DNA from: Terriglobia bacterium
GTDB taxonomy: Bacteria > Acidobacteriota > Terriglobia > JAJPHL01
DNA: 47,124 nucleotides
Direction: 5' to 3'
NCBI GenBank assembly: GCA_021325275.1
Contig: JAJPHL010000061.1
Span: forward strand, 1 to 47,124
Notes under the pieces: model-generated
Seen by the model: only the letters and a program-made list of their open reading frames with translations
Database searches by the model: none
Told to the model about the DNA's origin: nothing
Position numbers and translations under genes: made by a program
In this document: one piece after another, positions 8,503 through 18,295 of the stretch
How the letters are laid out: every line of letters begins with the position of its first letter
Position numbering within the stretch: the stretch's first letter is position 1

Positions 8503-9332
8503 TTCAACGTGGCCAGATACGCGGTGAGGTTGTGCATGTCCGCGTCGGTGTATTTGTCGAGCAATTGGCGATGGGCCGCGAGGCGGTCCGGGATTTCAAC
8601 CTTCAATCCTTCCCGCAGCCAGGAGTGAAACACGCCTGAAGCGTCGTACATGGAAATGTTGATGTCGTCGATTCGTTTCAATGTGCCTGAGACGGTTTGT
8701 CCCGATGGCAGCGTGACCGTGACCTTCTGTGGAACCGGTGGGCCACCCGGCCACACCAATCGATTCTGCAACTGGTCGGGCTGCGGATACTTGCTGGCAA
8801 TGTGGGCGAGATCGCCGCTCGCCGAGTGACAGGCGTTGCAACCGCCCGCGCCGTTGAAGTATGCTTCGCCTGCCTTGGCGTCTCCGGTGAGCACGTTGAG
8901 TCGCTTGTATACGCCGCGGTTCGCCACCAACTCCACCTGAAGGTGAAGAAACTGAGCGATATCACGCGCGTCGCTCGCGGCGATATTGGGAAATGCCGGC
9001 ATGCCCTTATCGGGGAAACCCTTGGCGATCGCGGCGGCAATCGATTCGCCTTTTTCGTCGTGGAGTACGAGCGGGGAACGGATCAAGTTCGGAGCTTCCG
9101 CGCCACGTGCATTGGCGCCGTGACAAAACGCGCAATTGGACGCGTATACTTTTTCCCCGCGAGCAGCGGCCACCGGATCGGGCGCCGGACCGAGCCCCAG
9201 AAATTCTCTCGTGGCGCCGCCGCCTCTGCCGCCTCGTCCCGCGGGAATCTCTTGCGCAGCCAGCGGCAGCGCGGCCAGGAGCGCCATGCATACATAGAAC
9301 TGCGGTGCGCGATACATGTTACGTATCAGCAT
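8499..9332 (-). CDS. Exported cytochrome c with two heme-binding motifs
   Basis: This 277-residue exported protein starts at 9332, or five codons later at 9317 (MYRAPQ...), followed by a signal peptide. An RGG-rich stretch (GRGGRGGG) follows the signal. The first heme motif CAFCH (about residue 73) has a later MPAFP whose Met is a likely sixth ligand. A second motif CNACH (about residue 168) follows. The C-terminal 90 residues (VSGTLKRIDDINISMYD... and DMHNLTAYL) are typical of cytochromes paired with PQQ dehydrogenases in acidobacteria. It is the first gene of the operon and overlaps the dehydrogenase by 4 bp, so it probably takes electrons from it toward the respiratory chain. Confidence 0.9.
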   Translation of the reverse strand: MLIRNMYRAPQFYVCMALLAALPLAAQEIPAGRGGRGGGATREFLGLGPAPDPVAAARGEKVYASNCAFCHGANARGAEAPNLIRSPLVLHDEKGESIAAAIAKGFPDKGMPAFPNIAASDARDIAQFLHLQVELVANRGVYKRLNVLTGDAKAGEAYFNGAGGCNACHSASGDLAHIASKYPQPDQLQNRLVWPGGPPVPQKVTVTLPSGQTVSGTLKRIDDINISMYDASGVFHSWLREGLKVEIPDRLAAHRQLLDKYTDADMHNLTAYLATLK

Positions 9333-9559
9333 ACACCGACCCCTGTTTCGATGAATCCTTTGAGTGGGTCATCGCGGCGCGCTCTTGCGGGCGCGTGAAA
9401 TCTTGAACCATGTCACCCGCTGATTCGTAGAACCTCATGATGCGCCGGCGCGCCGGTCCTTCGAAAACGACCGCGCGCGCATGGGCTGTTATCATGGCAT
9501 GGGTGTTTTTTACACCGTCGCGCGTGATCGCCGGCGGACGAACGAGGTTTCCTACTTCT

Positions 9560-11464
9560 ATGAATCGATCGATCAAAGTACGGATTTATCTGCTGGCCTG
9601 CGGTCTGGCTGTGGCCTCGACCGTCGCCGCACAAAGTGAAATCGCGGTGCAGCCGGCTCCCCACAATGATTTCAGTTGGCTCACGCACGCTTACCAGGCG
9701 CGATCGGTTCCGGCCGTCCGCCTGAACAATTCGCCGCGCCTGAATGCGCTGATCCACGATGGAAAACTCTATCTCACCGCCGACGACGTCGTGGCGCTGG
9801 CGATTGAGAACAACGTGGACGTGGAAGTTCAGCGCTACACGCCCTTGCTGGCCGACGAGGTGCTGCGGCGCGCGCGCGCCGGCGGAGCATTGCGCAGCGT
9901 CGGCGTGGGTGTCGCCGCGGGACCGCAGAGCGTGAGCCTGCAAGGCGTGACGACCAACGCATCGGGCGGAGTCGCGGTGTCGAACGGAGGCGTCGGTTCC
10001 GGCGGCGGCATCGTGACGCAGCTCGGTCCCAATATTCCCTCGCTCGATCCAACACTCGTGTTCTTCACCAACTTCGGACACACCACCACGCCGCAAAGCA
10101 ATACCGTGCTCACCGGGACCACGGCGTTGATTACCGATACTCGATCGTTCACCAGCATTTTTTCGAAGAACTTCGCGTTCGGCTTGACCGCCCAAGCCAC
10201 CTTTCAGAGCCAGCACATCAAGTTCAACAGCCCGTATTACGCGCTGAATCCCTTCACCTCAGGCGATCTCGACTTGCAACTGACGCAAAACCTGTTGCAA
10301 GGTTTTGGACGCGCCGTCAACACGCGAAATATCCGCGTCCAGAACAACAACGTCAAAGTCTCGCATCTCCAGTTCGAACAACAAGTGACGCTCACGGTGA
10401 GTGCCGCGCTGAATCTCTACTGGGACTTGGTGAGTTTCCGCGAAAACGTGCGCGCCCGCGAAGAAGCCGTGAAGTCGGCCGATGCACTGGTGGAGGACAA
10501 CAAGAAACAAGTGGCCAACGGATCGCTGGCCGGCATCGAGATCACCCGCGCGGAATCGCAACTCTACGCCAGCCGCCAGGATTTGGTCATCGCGCAGACG
10601 AATCTGTTGCAGCAGGAAACGATTCTCAAAAACGTTCTGTGCCGCGATGGCATCGCCGCCGCGGGACTGTCCAATGTGACGGTCGTTCCACTGGACCGCA
10701 TCTCCGTGCCGGAAAAGGACGAGCTCCCTTCCGAAGACGAATTGGTCCGCCAGGCCCTGGCTCACCGGATCGAGCTCTCGCAGGCGCGAATCAATCTGGA
10801 AAGCAATGAGATGAATTTGGTCGGAATTCGCAACTCGCTGAAGCCGACGCTGCAAGCCTTCGCGGAGCTAACCAACAACGGACTGACCGGCGAACTGAGT
10901 GCGCTCGGGGCGGCCTCTCCCGGCGTGGGCTATCTGGCGGGGGGATACGGAAATTTGTTGGGCGAAATCTTCCGCCGCAATTATCCCAATTATTCCGCGG
11001 GAATCTCTCTCAACATTCCGTTCCGCAACCGCGCGGCACAGGCCGACTACGTCACCAGCCAACTGGAAATCCGCCAAAATGAATTGAATCTTCGGAAGAG
11101 CACCAATCAAGTGCGGCTGGACGTGCAAAATGCTTTGATTGGAATCCAGCAGGCACGCGCGCGGCTCGACGCGTCTTCCCGAGCGCGCGTGCTGGCCGAA
11201 GAAACGCTGCGCGGCGATCAGCGAAGATATGGGTTCGGCGCGATCACCGCCTTTCAGGTGATTCAGGACCAGCGCGATCTCGCCAACGCCAACAACACCG
11301 AAACGCAAGCCATGGCCAACTACGAGCATGCGCGGATCTCGCTCGATCAAGCGATCGGCGCGACGCTGAGCGTGAATCATGTTTCGGTCGACGAGGCCGA
11401 GAAGGGCGTCATGAGCCGCACATCCACGGTGCCGGCCGACGTTCTGAAGGGAGCACGCCCATGA
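9560..11464 (+). CDS. TolC-family outer membrane protein, first of a tandem pair
   Basis: This is a 634-residue exported outer membrane efflux-type protein. The signal peptide (MNRSIKVRIYLLACGLAVAS...AAQ) fixes the start at 9560; the frame is open upstream to 9437 but without a leader. The N-terminal half has the typical ALAIENNVDVEVQRY helix start, then a Gly/Ser-rich insertion (about 130-175). The rest shows long helices with the internal duplication of TolC proteins (around 300-380 and 520-600, QARARLDASSRARVLAEETL). Such proteins form trimeric channels for type I secretion or efflux. It overlaps the next gene, a paralogue, by 4 bp. It is longer than E. coli TolC (about 490 residues). Confidence 0.88.
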   Translation: MNRSIKVRIYLLACGLAVASTVAAQSEIAVQPAPHNDFSWLTHAYQARSVPAVRLNNSPRLNALIHDGKLYLTADDVVALAIENNVDVEVQRYTPLLADEVLRRARAGGALRSVGVGVAAGPQSVSLQGVTTNASGGVAVSNGGVGSGGGIVTQLGPNIPSLDPTLVFFTNFGHTTTPQSNTVLTGTTALITDTRSFTSIFSKNFAFGLTAQATFQSQHIKFNSPYYALNPFTSGDLDLQLTQNLLQGFGRAVNTRNIRVQNNNVKVSHLQFEQQVTLTVSAALNLYWDLVSFRENVRAREEAVKSADALVEDNKKQVANGSLAGIEITRAESQLYASRQDLVIAQTNLLQQETILKNVLCRDGIAAAGLSNVTVVPLDRISVPEKDELPSEDELVRQALAHRIELSQARINLESNEMNLVGIRNSLKPTLQAFAELTNNGLTGELSALGAASPGVGYLAGGYGNLLGEIFRRNYPNYSAGISLNIPFRNRAAQADYVTSQLEIRQNELNLRKSTNQVRLDVQNALIGIQQARARLDASSRARVLAEETLRGDQRRYGFGAITAFQVIQDQRDLANANNTETQAMANYEHARISLDQAIGATLSVNHVSVDEAEKGVMSRTSTVPADVLKGARP

Positions 11465-13317
11465 AGCTGCTTTCTACGCGCGCATCGATGGCGATCTTAC
11501 TCTGTATGCTTTCCACGGCGCAGGGATGGGGTCAGCAGAGCTCCATCGCGCCGCAGGCCCCGCCGGCCCCCAGGATCTTGCAACCGTTCTTGCCTCGGAT
11601 TGTGCCTCCGGTGCGGATGGAAAACTCCACGCGCCTCGCGGATTTCCTGCGCGACGGCACCATCTATCTCACGGCGCAGGACGCCATCGCGCTGACGCTG
11701 GCGAACGACGTGGACCTGGAAGTGGCGCGGTACAATCCTTTGATCGCGCAGTGGCAAGTGGTGCGCTCGCTCGCGGGTGGCGCGCTTCCCGGAGTGCCGA
11801 GCAGCGCTTCGCAGGCGGGCTCGGTGGCATCCGGTCAAGGTGTGGCGGGAAGCCAAGCCGCGGCGGGCGTTTCCAATGGAAACTCGCAAGGCAGCAACCG
11901 CAGCGCGAATGCCACGATTTCACAGGTGGGTCCGGTGGTGCAAACTCTCGACCCTTCGTTCCAAGGCGCCGCGACTTTTTCACACACCAGCGCTCCGCAA
12001 CCCAATGCCACTCAGAGCCAGACCCGAAATCTGATCGCCGGAACACGCGCCTACACCGGAACCGTCTCGGATGGCTTTCTCAGCGGCGGCAACGCTTCGG
12101 TCAGCTACAACGATCACTACCTTTTCGAGAACGTGCCCACGGACGTGCTCAATCCATCGGTGGCGCCCGTATTGTCGCTGAATGTGCAGCACAATCTTCT
12201 GAATGGTTTTGGCATCGCCGTGAACAAGCGCAACATCATGGTGGCCCGGATCGGCGTAGAAACGGCGCAACTGAACTTCCGGAATCAACTTGGATCTCTT
12301 ACGGCCCAAGCGCTGACCTCGTATTACACTCTCGCCGCCGACTATCTAAGCTTGAAAGCGGCCGAGGACGCGCTGGACGTGGCGCGCACGTTCGAGAAAA
12401 ACGTAAAACGCCAAATCGAATTGGGATCCGCGGCGGGCTTCGACCTGATCTCCGCGCAAACGCAGACGGCCACCGCCGAACAGACGGCCGCCGACGCGAA
12501 GGCGTCGTTGGAGACGCAGCAACTTCAACTCAAGCGATTGCTCAGCAAGAGCGCCGCCGCCGATCCAGTGCTCGCCAAGGCGCCCATCGTCCCCACGGAT
12601 CAAATCACCATTCCGGAGAAAGACGATTTGCCTTCGATTTCCGATCTGGTGCAAGAAGCGATCGCGCATCGCCCCGACTTGGCCTTGGATCTTGCCAACG
12701 AGCGGTCCGCTGCCGCGTCGTCGCTGGGAACGCGGAACGGCCTGCTGCCGACGCTGCAGGTTTCAGGCGGCACGAGCCAGGCCGGTCTCGCCGGCGCGCC
12801 GCGCTCGGCCATTGCGAACGCGTCGAACGTAGGCGGCATCGGCACGGCGCTGGGCCAGGTCTTCGGGCGGGATTTTGCCAGCAGAAACGGCGGTGCGGTT
12901 TTCTTCACGCAAGTCGGAAATCGCCAGGCGCAGGCGGATTACGCGATCGATCAGTTGCAAATGCGCCAGACGCAACTAGGCACGCGCAAGGATTTCGCGC
13001 AAGTGCAGGTGGATCTGATGAATTCGGTGATCGCGATGCGGCAGGCACGCGCGCAATACGACGCGGCGGTCCACAACCGCATTCTCCAGGAACAACTCTT
13101 CGCCGGCGAGCAGAAAAAGTATGAGGCAGGATCGGAAACGCCCTTCGGCGTCACACAGGAGCAGCGCGACCTGATCAGTGCGCGGTCGCAAGAGCTCGCC
13201 GCGATGGTGGCCTACAATTCGGCGCGGATCAACCTGGAGCAGGTGCGGGGAACGATTCTGGAGACGTATCACGTTTCCGTCGACGACGCGCTGGCGGGCC
13301 GCCAGGGGTCGAAGTGA
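11461..13317 (+). CDS. TolC-family outer membrane protein, second of a tandem pair
   Basis: This 618-residue paralogue of the preceding gene has a signal peptide (about 1-24, ...TAQGWGQQ). It shares distinctive segments with it: TLANDVDLEVARYNPL (compare AIENNVDVEVQRYTPL), LLNGFGIAVNKRNI (compare LLQGFGRAVNTRNI), IPEKDDLPS (compare VPEKDELPS), and the closing pattern ending HVSVDDA/HVSVDEA. It has the same Gly/Ser/Asn-rich insertion (about 110-155). Start ATG overlaps the upstream stop (ATGA), so the two are translationally coupled, suggesting co-assembly or a tandem duplication kept for two substrates. No periplasmic adaptor gene lies next to the pair. A short direct repeat (GCAAAATTCAGT twice, about 13430-13455) lies in the otherwise empty gap after it. 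Confidence 0.88.
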   Translation: MKLLSTRASMAILLCMLSTAQGWGQQSSIAPQAPPAPRILQPFLPRIVPPVRMENSTRLADFLRDGTIYLTAQDAIALTLANDVDLEVARYNPLIAQWQVVRSLAGGALPGVPSSASQAGSVASGQGVAGSQAAAGVSNGNSQGSNRSANATISQVGPVVQTLDPSFQGAATFSHTSAPQPNATQSQTRNLIAGTRAYTGTVSDGFLSGGNASVSYNDHYLFENVPTDVLNPSVAPVLSLNVQHNLLNGFGIAVNKRNIMVARIGVETAQLNFRNQLGSLTAQALTSYYTLAADYLSLKAAEDALDVARTFEKNVKRQIELGSAAGFDLISAQTQTATAEQTAADAKASLETQQLQLKRLLSKSAAADPVLAKAPIVPTDQITIPEKDDLPSISDLVQEAIAHRPDLALDLANERSAAASSLGTRNGLLPTLQVSGGTSQAGLAGAPRSAIANASNVGGIGTALGQVFGRDFASRNGGAVFFTQVGNRQAQADYAIDQLQMRQTQLGTRKDFAQVQVDLMNSVIAMRQARAQYDAAVHNRILQEQLFAGEQKKYEAGSETPFGVTQEQRDLISARSQELAAMVAYNSARINLEQVRGTILETYHVSVDDALAGRQGSK

Positions 13318-13555
13318 ACCCCGGGCGTCACACTGGAATCTCTTGGGCGGCCGGCAGCAGCGCTACCACGCGCGCAATGCTATGGAACGGTCTGAACAAT
13401 TCCTGAAGACACAGGCGCGCATCCTTAAAGCAAAATTCAGTAGGCAAAATTCAGTCGTCATTTCTTCAGCCGATCTTCATCAATTCTCGTTACCGTAGAC
13501 ATAGGCCCGTGGCGATCTCTTTCGAAGATGCGCAACGACCCGAACGAGGACTGCT

Positions 13556-14488
13556 ATGACAACTGAAACGACAAAGTTGAAGATGAAAGTTTGGTTCGCA
13601 CTGGCCGCACTTGGATTGGCCGCGTTCCTGGCGACAACAGGCGGCCGAGCTTTAGCCGCGAGGTGGCTACGCTCTTTGCGCGTGCAGAAAGTCCAAGCGG
13701 TGAACGTCGACCTCACGGCGTTCTCCGATCCGAATGCGAATCCGGCGCTCCACCAGATGGTGGCGGCGATGATCTCCGACAAGGTCAACATTACTGCGAA
13801 TGAAAAAGATCAGCCTGCCGACGATGCCGCAGCGGCTGGACGTTTGGCGGGTTTCCAGGTTCGGCTTCTGAAAGCGCGCAAGGACGCTCCGAAACTCGTT
13901 GTCACGGGGCAACACGCCGTGCGTGTCAATGTAGACCGGGCGCGGCTTCAGGAAATCATCAAGGCGGCCGGCCATCCGGAAATAGTTCTTCCGGATTCGA
14001 TCGAAGGATCTGCTTTTACAGTGCAACTCCCGCGCATGGTTCATGCGCGATACGGAAATTGTCCCACGCCGGTCACCGCGACGAACGCCATCGCCAGCCA
14101 AGTGATCGAAACACCGTCGTCGGGAACGGAATACGCCGACTGCATTCGTTTGAACGAAGGGCCCAGTCCCATCGTCGGAGTCCCGGCCGGTCTGGACATC
14201 GCCAAACTCGCCGAAATCGGTCTGCAGGTTGCGGGTATGACACCCAGTCAAGCCGACGACTTCTTCCACACGGTCGACTGGAAATCGACGCTCACGCTTT
14301 CCGTGCCGCGACGCTTGCGATCGTTTGAACAGGTGAAGATCGCCGGGGTGCCCGGAACTTTGCTCACGCTCTCTGGCCGCCGTGGACCCGGCTACACGCT
14401 GCTGTGGGCCAAAGACGGAATCACGTATGCGTTGATCGGCTACGGAGACGCGAGCCGCGCGGTCGCCTTGGGAGACTCGCTGCAGTGA
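13556..14488 (+). CDS. Membrane-anchored extracytoplasmic protein of unknown function
   Basis: This is a 310-residue protein with one N-terminal membrane segment (about residues 12-30) and the rest probably outside the cytoplasm. The C-terminal 60 residues (IAGVPGTLLTLSGRRGPGYTLLWAKDGITYALIGYGDASRAVALGDSL) resemble the DUF4367-type ending of membrane-anchored regulatory proteins. A good ribosome binding site (GAGGA, about 13545) precedes the ATG. Its stop codon overlaps the GTG start of the ABC ATPase (GTGA), so it heads the exporter operon. It may sense or aid transport; it does not look like a standard membrane fusion protein, since no coiled-coil hairpin is apparent. Family assignment is tentative. 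Confidence 0.7.
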   Translation: MTTETTKLKMKVWFALAALGLAAFLATTGGRALAARWLRSLRVQKVQAVNVDLTAFSDPNANPALHQMVAAMISDKVNITANEKDQPADDAAAAGRLAGFQVRLLKARKDAPKLVVTGQHAVRVNVDRARLQEIIKAAGHPEIVLPDSIEGSAFTVQLPRMVHARYGNCPTPVTATNAIASQVIETPSSGTEYADCIRLNEGPSPIVGVPAGLDIAKLAEIGLQVAGMTPSQADDFFHTVDWKSTLTLSVPRRLRSFEQVKIAGVPGTLLTLSGRRGPGYTLLWAKDGITYALIGYGDASRAVALGDSLQ

Positions 14489-15402
14489 GCACGCCCGCGG
14501 TTCAAACCACCAGTCTGCGAAAGAAATTTGGCGATAAGGTTGCCGTTCGCAACCTTTCGCTGGAGGTTCCGCGTGGTTCGATCTTCGGTTTTCTCGGTCC
14601 CAATGGCGCCGGCAAGAGTACATCGATCAAAATGCTTCTCGGACTGGTGAAGCCCACCAGCGGGGAGGCGATGGTTCTCGGCGCGCCGGCAGGCAACGTG
14701 GAAGCGCGCCGAAAAATCGGTTTCCTGCCGGAAGACTTCCGTTTCTACAGTTGGCTCACGGCGACCGAGCTCCTTTCCGTGCATGGCCGTTTGTCGGGAG
14801 TTTCGGTCAAGGCGTTGCGCGATCGCGTGCCGGCCTTGATCGAGCTTGTCGGTCTTACGCCGCATCGCGAAAAGCGTCTGGGCAGCTTTTCCAAAGGAAT
14901 GCTCCAACGCATTGGACTGGCGCAGGCGTTGATTCACGAGCCCGAACTGGTTTTTCTCGATGAACCAACTTCAGGACTCGATCCGATGGGACGCCGGTTA
15001 GTGCGCGACATCATTCGGACTCAGCGGGAACGGGGCGCCACGGTTTTCTTGAATTCACACTTGCTCAGCGAAATCGAAGTTACGTGCGATGAGGTGGCGT
15101 TCATCCGCGAAGGCGAAGTGATCGCCACCCGCCATCTGCGCGGAAATCGCGGTGGCGAGACGCAAGTGCTGGTTCGCGGCCGTCACCTTACTTTGCCAAT
15201 GCTGGCGGACCTTCCAGGCTGCACGGCGCCGCCAATTCTCGACTCGGACCAAGCGACGCTCACCATCAGCTCGCACGATTTGCTGCCGGAAATCCTGCGC
15301 CGGCTGGTTTCGTCGGGAGCGGAAATCTCCGAGTTCACGCCCCAACGGATGTCTCTCGAAGAGTTGTTCATCAATCTCATGGGCGAGGACCGAGGCCTGT
15401 GA
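14485..15402 (+). CDS. ABC transporter ATP-binding protein (ABC-2 exporter type)
   Basis: This is a 305-residue ATPase with Walker A GPNGAGKST at about residue 40, signature SFSKGMLQRIGLAQAL at about 135, Walker B LVFLDEP at about 155, D-loop SGLDP and switch His (NSHLL). The 80-residue C-terminal extension is typical of the CcmA/NatA-type family that energises ABC-2 permeases. The start chosen is the GTG at 14485, overlapping the upstream stop; the reading frame remains open further upstream but without homology. It forms an exporter with the permease gene, which starts within its stop codon (GTGA). Substrate unknown. Confidence 0.95.
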   Translation: MSTPAVQTTSLRKKFGDKVAVRNLSLEVPRGSIFGFLGPNGAGKSTSIKMLLGLVKPTSGEAMVLGAPAGNVEARRKIGFLPEDFRFYSWLTATELLSVHGRLSGVSVKALRDRVPALIELVGLTPHREKRLGSFSKGMLQRIGLAQALIHEPELVFLDEPTSGLDPMGRRLVRDIIRTQRERGATVFLNSHLLSEIEVTCDEVAFIREGEVIATRHLRGNRGGETQVLVRGRHLTLPMLADLPGCTAPPILDSDQATLTISSHDLLPEILRRLVSSGAEISEFTPQRMSLEELFINLMGEDRGL

Positions 15403-16229
15403 ACGTCTGGATCATGGCGGGAATTACGTTTCGAGAAGCCGCACGAAAGCGCATCCTTTGGACCGCGCTCATCGCGGGCGCCGGCTTCCTGATGGTCTTC
15501 GGCGTTGGATTGCACCTGCAAATCGCCGACTTTCGCGCGTCAACGCCCGCGTTTGTGCGCTATCAGATCCTGAGCGGCATGTTGATGGTGGGACTCTACA
15601 CCGTGGACCTGCTGGCGGTGGTGATGACCATCCTGACCTGCGTCGACACTCTCGCGGGAGAGATTTCCTCGGGGACGATTCAAGCCATCGCCATGAAACC
15701 GATGGGAAGATGGCAAATCTTGATCGGCAAATGGCTGGGATTTGCCGGAATGCTCGCGGTCTACGTGACAATGATGTTCGGCGGCACGATCGCCGTCGTG
15801 CAGAGCGTCGCCGGTATGACTCCGCAACATCCGCTGCGCGGCGCGTTGCTGGTCTTCCTGGAATGCTTGATCGCGCTATCGGTGTGCTTCATGTTCGGCA
15901 CTTGGTTTTCGACGCTGACCAACGGAGTGATCGTTCTCGGCCTGCACGGATTGGCGTTCATGGGGGGATGGCTGGAACAAATGAGCGGATTCACCGAAGG
16001 CGAGCGTTTGTCGTTGGCGGGAACCGTGGTGAGCCTCTTGATGCCCACCGAAGCGGTCTGGCGGCGCGCAGCTTTTGAAATGGAGTCGCCGCTAGCCGGC
16101 TCGCTCCCCCAGTTTGCGATCTTTTCCGATGTGTCGTTGCCAAGCCCGGCCATGATTGGCTACGCGGTTTTCTATCTTGTAATTGTACTGTCGGTGGCGA
16201 TCTATCACTTCCAACAGCGCGATTTGTGA
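15399..16229 (+). CDS. ABC-2 type transporter permease
   Basis: This is a 276-residue integral membrane protein with about six hydrophobic segments, the first at about residues 20-40 and the last at about 250-268 (AVFYLVIVLSVAIYHF). The segment GEISSGTIQAIAMKPMGRWQILIGKWLG (from about residue 87) is the coupling-type motif of ABC-2 permeases. It starts with GTG inside the stop region of the ATPase gene. The protein ends with a short charged tail. It and the ATPase make a half-transporter pair that would dimerise. The next gene is convergent 34 bp on. Whether it works with the upstream TolC pair is not shown by sequence. Confidence 0.92.
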   Translation: MNVWIMAGITFREAARKRILWTALIAGAGFLMVFGVGLHLQIADFRASTPAFVRYQILSGMLMVGLYTVDLLAVVMTILTCVDTLAGEISSGTIQAIAMKPMGRWQILIGKWLGFAGMLAVYVTMMFGGTIAVVQSVAGMTPQHPLRGALLVFLECLIALSVCFMFGTWFSTLTNGVIVLGLHGLAFMGGWLEQMSGFTEGERLSLAGTVVSLLMPTEAVWRRAAFEMESPLAGSLPQFAIFSDVSLPSPAMIGYAVFYLVIVLSVAIYHFQQRDL

Positions 16230-16263
16230 ACGCACCGCGTTGGTCGCAGTTCGCCGCCTCGTG

Positions 16264-18096
16264 CTATTTCTTCGACGGGCGGTGCAGCGTTCTGGCTCTG
16301 CTCTCGAGGATCGCGGTATGAATCTCTCGCGCCGCTTGCATGCCGGTTTCGTACGCGCCGGGGAAAGATCCGTTGTAGATGGCCCGCGAAGTCGCTTCAC
16401 CCGCGAAATACAGATGTTTCGGGCCCTCCGCGTCTTCGTCCATGCCAGGTTCGCCGACCGGCTTGCGCAACGTCTCCCGCATGTCCCAATAACCCGGCTC
16501 CGGCACCGAGTACGCACCGAGCGAAGTTTCGTCCAGACTCCAGCGGGTTACGTGAATCTGATTGCTTTGAATGGCCTCATTCACAGGTTGCTTGAACATG
16601 TTCACCAAGGCCTTGCGCGCCGTTTCGATCGCCGGCTCATCGCAACTGAGTCGCGCCCCGGAGCCGGACGCCTGCTGCGCACAGCGTTCCTCGAAAGCCT
16701 TGGCCTGATCGCCGCCGAAAAATCCGATGGCCATGGTCTTCCCCAGCGGCTTGAGCACGAACGCCATCACACCCCTCTTTCCAGCGACGGAGCTGCCGGC
16801 GATGGAACTGGACGCAGGTGGTTCTCCCTTGCCCGGTTCCAATGGAAAAATATTTCCCTGATACACAACCCAGGAACTATTCGGTATCTTGGGAAAGACG
16901 TCGCGCGAAAAAGGGACGATCACTTTTTGCAGATTTCCCATCTGCAGGTGATCGATGGCCGTTTGCTTCCATTCCGGCAACGGCGGATGGAATGCGATCC
17001 GCTTGGCACGGAGCACGCCGGTTGATACAGTCACCAGCGCATATTTCGCGCGATAAACGCGGCCACCGGCTCGAATCTCCGCGCCAATCGTCTCGCCGTA
17101 CTGGACGTCGCTGACCCGCGAATTCAAGCAAACCGGCAAACCCTCCCCAATTTTCTGAACAAAGCGGCCGAATCCTTGCGCGATCAAATCGTCGTCGGAA
17201 GCCTCGAAGTGGGCGGCATCGTACGCGGATCCCTTGCGGAGTTCCGTGGCGCTCTCCAGCGGTCCGGCGTTCGCCGCGAGCATGGCCAGCACGTCGTGGA
17301 ATTCCGAGCGAGCGGGCAAGTACGTCACTCCGTCATCCGGAGTAACGCGAATTCTGGGAGTCTCCGTTCGGCAAGCGCTTTCGGCCATGGCCGAATTCTT
17401 CACCAGTCCCGCCGCCGCACACAGCCGCCGCGCCAACGCCTGATCCGGCACGGTGCGATTCAATTGGCGGCACAAATCGTCGACCAACTCCGGACGCGCC
17501 GCATCTTGGCTCTCGCCGATCTTGGCTGTCGCGCTACAAAACATCTGCGTCGTGGAGTGCTGATACTCGGCGGCGGCCGCGGCGTTTTCCAGCGCCGCCT
17601 CATATTCCTCGGACGCCTCCTCGAAACGGCGCCGCTCGGCTTTGCTGCTGATCCGGTCATCGATGTAGAACGGGACATCGAATTCCGTGCGCTTTCTTGT
17701 GAAACCCAGCGCGTCGGCCAGCGGCACCAAAGGATTGGTGGGAACGCCGTGCAGCCAGGCCCCGCCGTAATCGATCGGCACACCTGCGATATCGGCGGTA
17801 TAGGCTCGTCCGCCAATGCGGTCGTTCGCCTCCAGGATCAAAACGCTGTGACCGAGTCGCCGTAGTTCCTTGGCCGCGGTCAGTCCCGCCAGTCCTGCGC
17901 CGATCACCACGACATCGTAGCGCGTGTTGGAATCGCTGCAATGGGCGTCGCCGAGCGGTCGCGGGACCAGCGGTGGACCGCCGGTGGTCTGGCTCACCAG
18001 CAGCGTGGCGGCCGCACATACGGCGATCGCCCGAATCATCGCGGAGAACCAAGTAACGCGAGTCGCGTTTGGCGAGTGAAAAGTTTGGAATGTCAT
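16264..18096 (-). CDS. Exported flavin-containing amine oxidase
   Basis: This 610-residue protein belongs to the monoamine oxidase/polyamine oxidase family, using FAD to oxidise amines to imines with release of hydrogen peroxide. The dinucleotide-binding motif is [19 protein letters not shown], then [14 protein letters not shown] (about residues 67-100). The C-terminal FAD contact is [24 protein letters not shown] (about 570). An N-terminal hydrophobic stretch ([15 protein letters not shown]) is likely a signal peptide or anchor; an alternative start is the ATG at 18039. It includes a helical insertion near residues 150-200 ([12 protein letters not shown]). Transcribed divergently from the DJ-1 gene. 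Substrate unknown; no partner gene is in the same operon. Confidence 0.88.
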   Translation of the reverse strand: MTFQTFHSPNATRVTWFSAMIRAIAVCAAATLLVSQTTGGPPLVPRPLGDAHCSDSNTRYDVVVIGAGLAGLTAAKELRRLGHSVLILEANDRIGGRAYTADIAGVPIDYGGAWLHGVPTNPLVPLADALGFTRKRTEFDVPFYIDDRISSKAERRRFEEASEEYEAALENAAAAAEYQHSTTQMFCSATAKIGESQDAARPELVDDLCRQLNRTVPDQALARRLCAAAGLVKNSAMAESACRTETPRIRVTPDDGVTYLPARSEFHDVLAMLAANAGPLESATELRKGSAYDAAHFEASDDDLIAQGFGRFVQKIGEGLPVCLNSRVSDVQYGETIGAEIRAGGRVYRAKYALVTVSTGVLRAKRIAFHPPLPEWKQTAIDHLQMGNLQKVIVPFSRDVFPKIPNSSWVVYQGNIFPLEPGKGEPPASSSIAGSSVAGKRGVMAFVLKPLGKTMAIGFFGGDQAKAFEERCAQQASGSGARLSCDEPAIETARKALVNMFKQPVNEAIQSNQIHVTRWSLDETSLGAYSVPEPGYWDMRETLRKPVGEPGMDEDAEGPKHLYFAGEATSRAIYNGSFPGAYETGMQAAREIHTAILESRARTLHRPSKK

Positions 18097-18295
18097 CGTT
18101 CATCCTCACATTCACGCGAGCGCCGCCCACTGGTCCCTGCGATCAAGAAGGAACGATCGACGATTCATGGCTCCCGCTGAATTGGGAAACGAGAGCATTC
18201 TAGCTTAGCTGGAACACACGATCCACACGTAATCGCTCGGGCGCGGTAGAATGGACCCTCCGCGACTGGATTTCCACATGACAGGAGGATTTGCA

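Noticed and set aside
11526-13124. 532-codon frame inside the second TolC gene
   Set aside because: Out-of-frame shadow with Arg-rich composition; the real frame has signal peptide and TolC segments.
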